DNA of 30,994 nucleotides. Origin: CAVXAE01 sp044225565. GTDB lineage: Bacteria > Pseudomonadota > Gammaproteobacteria > Steroidobacterales > Steroidobacteraceae. Shown piece after piece: positions 26,306 through 30,994 of the stretch. The stretch covers positions 1-30,994 of the forward strand of contig JBGAIL010000038.1 of NCBI GenBank assembly GCA_044225565.1, written 5' to 3'. Below the pieces are notes generated by a model. It ran no database searches and was not told the DNA's origin. It was given only the letters and a program-made list of their open reading frames with translations. How positions within the stretch are numbered: position 1 is the stretch's first letter; each line of letters opens with the position of its first letter. The translations under genes and the position numbers were made by a program.

Positions 26306-27942
26306 TCATTTGCGAGCCACGAGTCTCGGCGACCACTCGACGCTCGGCGAGATGCCGTCGAACGGCACACCGGCCCACGCAGCACGCTCGCGCGCGAACG
26401 CATCGCGCAGCAGTCCCGGTTCGAGATTCAGCGAAGCCACCATCCGGCTCACGGCATCGTGACGCTCCCACCCACGCAGGTTCGTGGGCGCGCCATCGCG
26501 AGCGAAGGCGAGCCAGGTGTCCTGCATGAAGTCGACGAGCCTGCGAGGCGGGCGCTTCCCGATGAAGTCCGCCATGCCGGGTGTATCCGTGTTGCCGAAT
26601 ACGAACGGCAGCTCGAGGCCATGCGGAGTGCCGAGGCCGGGCGACGGCGACGGCCACTCGAACACGTACATCCAGTTCGGCACGGCAGCCGCGTTGAGCG
26701 CATCCGCGAGTTGCGGATGCGATGGAAGTGCCTCAACGTCATCAGCGCACTGAAGTAGAGGTCGAGCTGCGGATACAGGCCTTGATAGGCTTCGATGATC
26801 CGTTGCGCCCTCTCCTTGCCGCCGAGCGCCTTGTGCAGCGGCAGGAAAGTCCCGCTGAACGCATCCTCCGGCCCGAGCCGCGAGTACGCAGGGTCGAACA
26901 GGCTCCACAGCCGCCATTCATCGCGGAGCACGCCGTGCATCACCGGCACGCGGGAGCCGGCTCCGCGCGCAATCGAGCGCAGCGGCGACTCTTTGAGCAC
27001 TACGCCATCCAGCACTGGCCCGAAGAGGAAGGATTTTTCCTGGATCTCGTCCGAGAGCGCCTTCTGAGCGAGGAGAAACTTCTCGATGGGCATGGCCTGC
27101 AGCGCTTCGATGTCGCGCACGCCGGCGTGGCCGAAGAGCTTGCGTGTGACGAGGCGGGCGTACTCGAGGCTCCGAACGGTGTTCCCCGACCCGCTCTGGA
27201 CGATCGCGCGGCTGAAGAGGCCGCGTGCCTGGGGAAGAGACAGCAATGTAGTGACGCTGCGGCCGCCCGCCGATTCTCCAAACACCGTGACACGCGCCGG
27301 ATCGCCCCCGAAAGCGGCGATATTGCCCTGCACCCAGCGCAATGCCGCGATCTGATCCAGGATGGCGGCGTTGCCCGACTCGGCGAATTCAGCGCGTCCC
27401 GATTCGGACTGGTCCAGGAAGCCGAGCGCCCCGAGGCGATAGTTGACGGTGACGACCACGACGTCGCCGCGGGCCGCGAGCCTGGCGCCGTCGTAATTGG
27501 CCGCGGACCCGGAGCCGCCCATGAAGCCGCCGCCGTGAATCCACACCATGACCGGCCGGCGCCCGCGCTCGAGCCCTCTCGTCCACACATTGACGATGAG
27601 GCAGTCCTCGCTGAGGGGCGGGTACTCGTGTTCCCACCCTTTCGCCATGCTCTGCGCGCAGCCACGACCCGGGGCGAGATCATTGAGCACCCGGCTCGCG
27701 TCCGCGGGAAGCGGCTGCGGTGGCTGGAACCTCAGTTTGCCCACCGGCGGCCGCGCGTAACGGACGTTTCGGAAAGTCAGCGTGCCATCAGGCAGCACTG
27801 AGCCGATGACGCGGCCCGCGGGCAATTGGAGGGTAGTCACGCCGCCCGCTGCCGAGGTGGCGCGCAGGGAGACGCTGGCACCCAGCGCGCAGATCGCGCC
27901 TAGAGCCGAGCACCATGCCGAAGCGCGCATCGACACAGCCAT
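26306..27942 (-). pseudogene. Type-B carboxylesterase, frameshifted
   Basis: The first ~410 codons (signal peptide from ATG 27942, HGGGF near 136-140, Ser224 in GESAGG, Glu342 in VLRDEWRLW) read in one frame; the rest (SHPQLADALNAAAVPNW, the likely His in GTPHGLELPF, GVPFDGISPSVEWSP) continues in another frame to a stop at 26306. The break is at about 26715-26721. Paralogues have RIPHVRLGEAL or RLPHIRLAEAL there; restoring one more CGCATCC would give RIPHPQLADAL, so loss of 7 bases between two copies of a repeat explains it. Without repair the protein would lose its catalytic histidine. It could be a real pseudogene or an assembly error. A GTG at 27951 and an ATG at 27930 are other possible starts. 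It leads the operon and has the promoter at 27986-28017. Confidence 0.82.
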
Positions 27943-27985
27943 GGAGCCCACCCCGGTTTCACCTTACGCCTGAAATGGCAGGTGT

Positions 27986-28017
27986 GTATTTTTATCAATA
28001 AAAATTCATATAGGCAA
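27986..28017 (-). promoter_or_regulatory. Promoter of the carboxylesterase/secreted-protein operon with palindrome
   Basis: Minus strand: TTGCCT (28017-28012), 17 bases, TAAAAA (27994-27989), within TAAAAATAC (27994-27986). A perfect inverted repeat ATTTTTAT-CA-ATAAAAAT (27988-28005) covers the -10 and part of the spacer. A second small repeat, GGCAA-GTCA-TTGCC (28013-28026), covers the -35. About 44 bases separate the element from the start codon. Confidence 0.65.
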
Positions 28018-28136
28018 GTCATTGCCGCGAACAACGGGAATGGCCCCGCCGGGCATGCCAAGCGGCCGCAAGAGATGCTCTGCAACGATCGACCCGTGAC
28101 GCAGGCTCACTCCGGCCGGCGATGGATCTCGTCCCT

Positions 28137-28892
28137 TTATCCCGTCATTTCCTCCAGACGCCGGCAGGCCTCGCGAACCGCAGCACTGAACTGCGCCGGA
28201 GCGACCTCGAATACCGGCTCGTGCCCACCGGGAAACTCCAGCAACGGTGCGCCCAGCTTCCACGAGGTCCACGCCGCTATCGCCTGCATCTGCGGCCCGC
28301 TCTCGAGGCCCAGGGCCACCACCGCGGGAGCACGAACGGCCGCCAGCTCGGTGTGCGAGATGCGATGGGAGAGAATCGGTTCCACTTCGCAGCGGCGCCA
28401 GTATTCGGCGTTCTGCGGCTTGTAGCGGTCCGAGCCGCCACCGCCCGGCCGCGCGCCGCTGGCGATGAGTTGCCGGAATGCATCGGCCACCACGGGGAAC
28501 GGTTCGATCCAGGCGGGCTCGTGAAGGATCAGCCCGCGGACCCGATCGGCGCAGCGCAGCGCGAGCCGCAGGGCGATGATCGCGCCGCTGCTCGTTCCGA
28601 ATACGATCGCCGGCCCGGTGCCCAGTTGCCCCAGCAACTCGCCCGCATCATGTGCCTGTTGCTCGACGAACGCGTCTCCCGTCGCGATGTGCGAACTCGG
28701 ACTGCCTGCATACCCGCGCCGGTCGTACACGACGACGTCGAACCCGGAACCCAGCTCCTCAGCGACCGATCGGTACGCCTGCGCGTCCTGCTCGCCCCCG
28801 TGCACGAGTAGCAGCGGCGTTCCAGCCCCGGCTCGCAGGACCTTCAGCTCGCACCCGTCGATCGCAACCTTCGAAGAAGAAACACTGTTCAT
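28137..28892 (-). CDS. Alpha/beta hydrolase
   Basis: 251 residues. HGG near residue 31, the nucleophile Ser101 in GTSSG and the probable base His224 (PGGHEP) mark an alpha/beta hydrolase of the general esterase/lipase/haloperoxidase-like group. There is no signal peptide. The frame extends upstream to 29957, but ATG 28892 (GAGAGG 8 bases before it) is the natural start. It is divergent from the next hydrolase. Ser101 is in GTSSG rather than the usual GHSMG; the substrate cannot be told. The 194 bases between its stop and 27942 hold the carboxylesterase promoter and little else. Confidence 0.88.
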   Translation of the reverse strand: MNSVSSSKVAIDGCELKVLRAGAGTPLLLVHGGEQDAQAYRSVAEELGSGFDVVVYDRRGYAGSPSSHIATGDAFVEQQAHDAGELLGQLGTGPAIVFGTSSGAIIALRLALRCADRVRGLILHEPAWIEPFPVVADAFRQLIASGARPGGGGSDRYKPQNAEYWRRCEVEPILSHRISHTELAAVRAPAVVALGLESGPQMQAIAAWTSWKLGAPLLEFPGGHEPVFEVAPAQFSAAVREACRRLEEMTG

Positions 28893-28949
28893 CAGCCGCA
28901 CCTCTCTCCCGACGACGCGGGCCTGCACGACTCCCCGCGCTTCCTCATA

Positions 28950-28977
28950 TTGCACTTTGGTAATCTGATTGTATATT
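28950..28977 (+). promoter_or_regulatory. Candidate promoter of the membrane-anchored hydrolase gene
   Basis: TTGCAC (28950-28955), 16 bases, TATATT (28972-28977). Each hexamer matches the sigma-70 consensus at about four or five positions. A gapped inverted repeat (TGATT, 11 bases, AATCA) lies at 28967-28987. The start codon is 62 bases downstream of the -10. Confidence 0.55.
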
Positions 28978-29039
28978 TGGAAATCAACGCCCGGCGACCG
29001 GCCGCGCAATCCCCTCTCCGGCCATCGCGAAACGGAGTC

Positions 29040-30071
29040 ATGGCGTCCATCCTGAAGAAGCTCTGCAAATGGGTGGCGATCGGTCTCGCCGTGCTGCTGG
29101 TCTGCGGCGCGGTAGCGGAGCAGGTCTGCCGGGCGCGATTCGAAGCGCGACGGCCGGCCCTCGACGGCTTCCGGGAAATCGACGGCAGGCAGATCCATTT
29201 CGTCCGCCGCGGCACGGGGAGTCCGTGCGTCGTCTTCCAATCCGGCCTCGGCAGCGACTACCGGATCTGGGAAGCGGTGCAGGAGCGGCTGGCCCAGCGC
29301 ACCACCACCGTTTCCTACGACCGGGCCGGACTCCTGTGGAGCGACCCCGGACCCCGCCCGCCCACTCTGCAAAGCATCAACCGCGAGCTGAAGGGTCTTC
29401 TGGAGAGGATAGACTGTCCCAAGCCTTACATCCTCGTGGGCCACTCTCTCGCCGGCATCACGCTCCGCCCCTTCATCAACGATCATTCTCGGGACATTGC
29501 CGGGGTCGTCTTCGTGGACGTGGCACATCCTCGCCAGATTCAGGAATCCTCCGCGCAATTGCGGGAAGCGATCGTGCCGCCGCCCGAGTGGCTGGTCACC
29601 GCGCTGATGGACACCGGCCTCTTCAGGGCACTGTATTCCATCGAGCCGCTGGTTCCGGATTTCCCGGTGGATCACTGGTACAACCGGCACGCGCGCGATT
29701 CTTTCTTCAAGTCGTACCGCGCCACGCTGGAGCTGGCGCGGCACGACGAGCCGATGTTCGCCGAGTCTGCCGCCATCTCCACCTTCGGGAATATCCCACT
29801 CGCCGTCATCACGGCCGCCTATCCACATGGCACCGGCTTCGGGTTCGGTGATGGGCCTCTCGCGCAGGAATACCTGAGCATTCACCGCCGCCTCCAGCGG
29901 GATCTCCTGAACCTCTCCAGCGACAGCCGGCAGATCGTCGCGACCCGCAGTGGCCACTACGTCCCGCTGCAGGAACCGGAGCTCATCGTTGGAGCGGTCG
30001 AGAGGTATCTGACGCCTTCGGCGCAGGGCTCCGCATCAGCTCCACCTCCGGATAGCGCTTCGTTCCGCTGA
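29040..30071 (+). CDS. Alpha/beta hydrolase with N-terminal membrane segment
   Basis: 343 residues. I chose ATG 29040 because the upstream ATG at 28950 lies on the candidate -35 element and would place 30 residues of poor quality before the membrane segment. The N-terminus (KWVAIGLAVLLVCGAVA) is a membrane anchor or uncleaved signal. Catalytic marks are Ser136 in VGHSLAG and probable His306 in RSGHYVPLQ. It resembles epoxide-hydrolase/ester-hydrolase type proteins that sit on the outside of the inner membrane. It overlaps the last gene of the window tail to tail by 89 bases (29983-30071). Confidence 0.88.
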   Translation: MASILKKLCKWVAIGLAVLLVCGAVAEQVCRARFEARRPALDGFREIDGRQIHFVRRGTGSPCVVFQSGLGSDYRIWEAVQERLAQRTTTVSYDRAGLLWSDPGPRPPTLQSINRELKGLLERIDCPKPYILVGHSLAGITLRPFINDHSRDIAGVVFVDVAHPRQIQESSAQLREAIVPPPEWLVTALMDTGLFRALYSIEPLVPDFPVDHWYNRHARDSFFKSYRATLELARHDEPMFAESAAISTFGNIPLAVITAAYPHGTGFGFGDGPLAQEYLSIHRRLQRDLLNLSSDSRQIVATRSGHYVPLQEPELIVGAVERYLTPSAQGSASAPPPDSASFR

Positions 30072-30994
30072 GCAAAGGCGTCCGCGGGCTTTCGCGCAGA
30101 TACTTGTCGAAAAACTCGAGGGTGTACTCGTTGATGATGCGATGCGCCTGGCGCGGATCGATCGCTTCGGGCTCCGCCTCCTCGAACAGGAAGAAGTCGG
30201 AGAAGCTCATGTGCGAGGCACCCCGGATGCCCACTCGATACCAGTCCGCAGTGCTGCGGCGGAGCATCGTCCAGTAGTAGGTCTGCGCGGCGGCGAGCAA
30301 TTCCTGGTCCGCAGCCTCCACTTGGACTTCCGGAGCCTCCAGGCTTCCAGGCCTGCCGTTCATGAGCAATAGCGGCCGTTCGCTTCCGCGGGTCACCACG
30401 CCGTTCGGGCCGAGCCAGCCGAACGGCCAGCCATCCAGATTCACGGCAGCCTTGATGCGAGGCTGCGAGCGCGCGGCCTGAAAGGCAATGATGCCGCCCA
30501 GCGACCAGCCCAGCATGCCGATGCGACCGAGATCCAGCCTTCCGTGAAATCGGTCGCGACGGTCGGTATCGAGCGCTTGCAGCCGGTCGAGCACGAAGCT
30601 GACGTCCTGCACATACAAACTCAGATCGGCACCGGCCCAGAGCAACTCGAACTGCTCGCGCGGCGAAAGCTTCCGTTGCGGCTCCGACAGTGCGGTAGCC
30701 GCGGTGTATTGAGTAGAGTATCGGTGCCCGTCCTCTTTATAAGAGGTACCGTCCGGAAAGCGTCGCAAGCCATTCACGCCCGTGTGCCCGATGGCCACCA
30801 CCACATAGCCGTGGCTGGCCAGAAACTCGGTCTGGAACGTGCCGCTGAAGTGCGGAAACTCCCGGCCGTGACTGTAGATGATCACGGGGAATTTGCGCGG
30901 CTGCGGCGCCAGGGGGGCATCGAGGGTCGAAAGAGTCTCGGCCCGCGACAGCTTGCGCACCCACTGACCTTCGGCGTAGAGCCCAGGATGCAGC
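29983..30994 (-). CDS. Alpha/beta hydrolase, PAF-acetylhydrolase-like (partial)
   Basis: The frame is open to the window edge (LHPGLYAEGQWVRKLS is encoded before the first GTG at 30960), so the start is outside. About 337 residues are visible. The strand VIIYSHG, the nucleophile in GWSLGG, DGWP after it, and the probable base in GASHMSFSDF match the group of platelet-activating-factor acetylhydrolase isoform II-like enzymes and dienelactone-type hydrolases. Those remove short acyl groups from esters. No function in this cluster is evident. Its last 89 bases overlap the convergent hydrolase gene. Confidence 0.87.
   Translation of the reverse strand, partial: LHPGLYAEGQWVRKLSRAETLSTLDAPLAPQPRKFPVIIYSHGREFPHFSGTFQTEFLASHGYVVVAIGHTGVNGLRRFPDGTSYKEDGHRYSTQYTAATALSEPQRKLSPREQFELLWAGADLSLYVQDVSFVLDRLQALDTDRRDRFHGRLDLGRIGMLGWSLGGIIAFQAARSQPRIKAAVNLDGWPFGWLGPNGVVTRGSERPLLLMNGRPGSLEAPEVQVEAADQELLAAAQTYYWTMLRRSTADWYRVGIRGASHMSFSDFFLFEEAEPEAIDPRQAHRIINEYTLEFFDKYLRESPRTPLLSGTKRYPEVELMRSPAPKASDTSRPLQR

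Noticed and set aside
26248..26403. Upstream extension of the second carboxylesterase
   Set aside because: It is R/S-rich, overlaps the end of the frameshifted esterase, and ATG 26247 has both a ribosome site and a signal peptide.
28013..28026. GGCAA-GTCA-TTGCC as a terminator
   Set aside because: The stem has only 5 pairs, no U-tract, and it lies over a promoter -35, so a regulatory role is more likely than termination.
28893..29957. Upstream extension of the hydrolase at 28137-28892
   Set aside because: The extension is antisense to the hydrolase at 29040-30071 and has no family motif.

Overview
The window is GC-rich, densely packed bacterial DNA with strong G/C bias at third codon positions. 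Two TonB-dependent receptors, Tat and lipoprotein signals and a Puu-type amine pathway point to a Gram-negative proteobacterium, probably a gammaproteobacterium with broad catabolic ability; I cannot name the genus. A run of 51 Ns inside one gene shows a draft or metagenome assembly. There are no tRNAs, rRNAs, insertion sequences, phage genes or CRISPR arrays, and no gene-free stretch over 300 bases.

Layout. (1) 2-3364, plus strand: the end of a TonB receptor, a secreted type-B carboxylesterase, a b561-type cytochrome and a Tat lipoprotein molybdopterin oxidoreductase, tightly packed. (2) 3385-7157, minus strand: a second TonB receptor followed by a PuuC-like aldehyde dehydrogenase. (3) 7364-11763, plus strand: PuuB-like oxidase, PuuA-like gamma-glutamyl-amine ligase and an acyl-CoA synthetase. 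(4) 11804-13828, minus strand: a small secreted protein and a SpuC-like polyamine aminotransferase. (5) 14002-21037, plus strand: an alpha/beta hydrolase, a C45-family amide hydrolase/acyltransferase and a complete peptide-type ABC importer with fused ATPases. (6) 21012-22466, minus strand: an amidase, divergent from a GntR-type regulator with two winged helices (22645-23598). (7) 23662-27942, minus strand: two type-B carboxylesterases (the first frameshifted) and two small secreted proteins related to the one in block 4. (8) 28137-30994: three more alpha/beta hydrolases.

How it may work together (inference). Receptors and the ABC importer would bring in a substrate with ester and amide bonds. 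Esterases and amidases would split it into an acid and an amine. The acid would be activated by the acyl-CoA synthetase, and the amine would be handled by PuuA/PuuB/PuuC or SpuC chemistry. This looks like a catabolic island for amide- or ester-conjugated amines; the real substrate cannot be read from the sequence.

Regulation. Four minus-strand transcription units (TonB receptor, secreted protein/aminotransferase, amidase, carboxylesterases) carry very AT-rich promoters sharing the sequence TAWAAATAC at the -10 element. Two of them also carry perfect inverted repeats over the promoter. This suggests one shared regulon, perhaps governed by the GntR-type protein. The least understood part is the family of three small secreted proteins with a conserved cysteine pair, placed beside catabolic enzymes in two separate operons.
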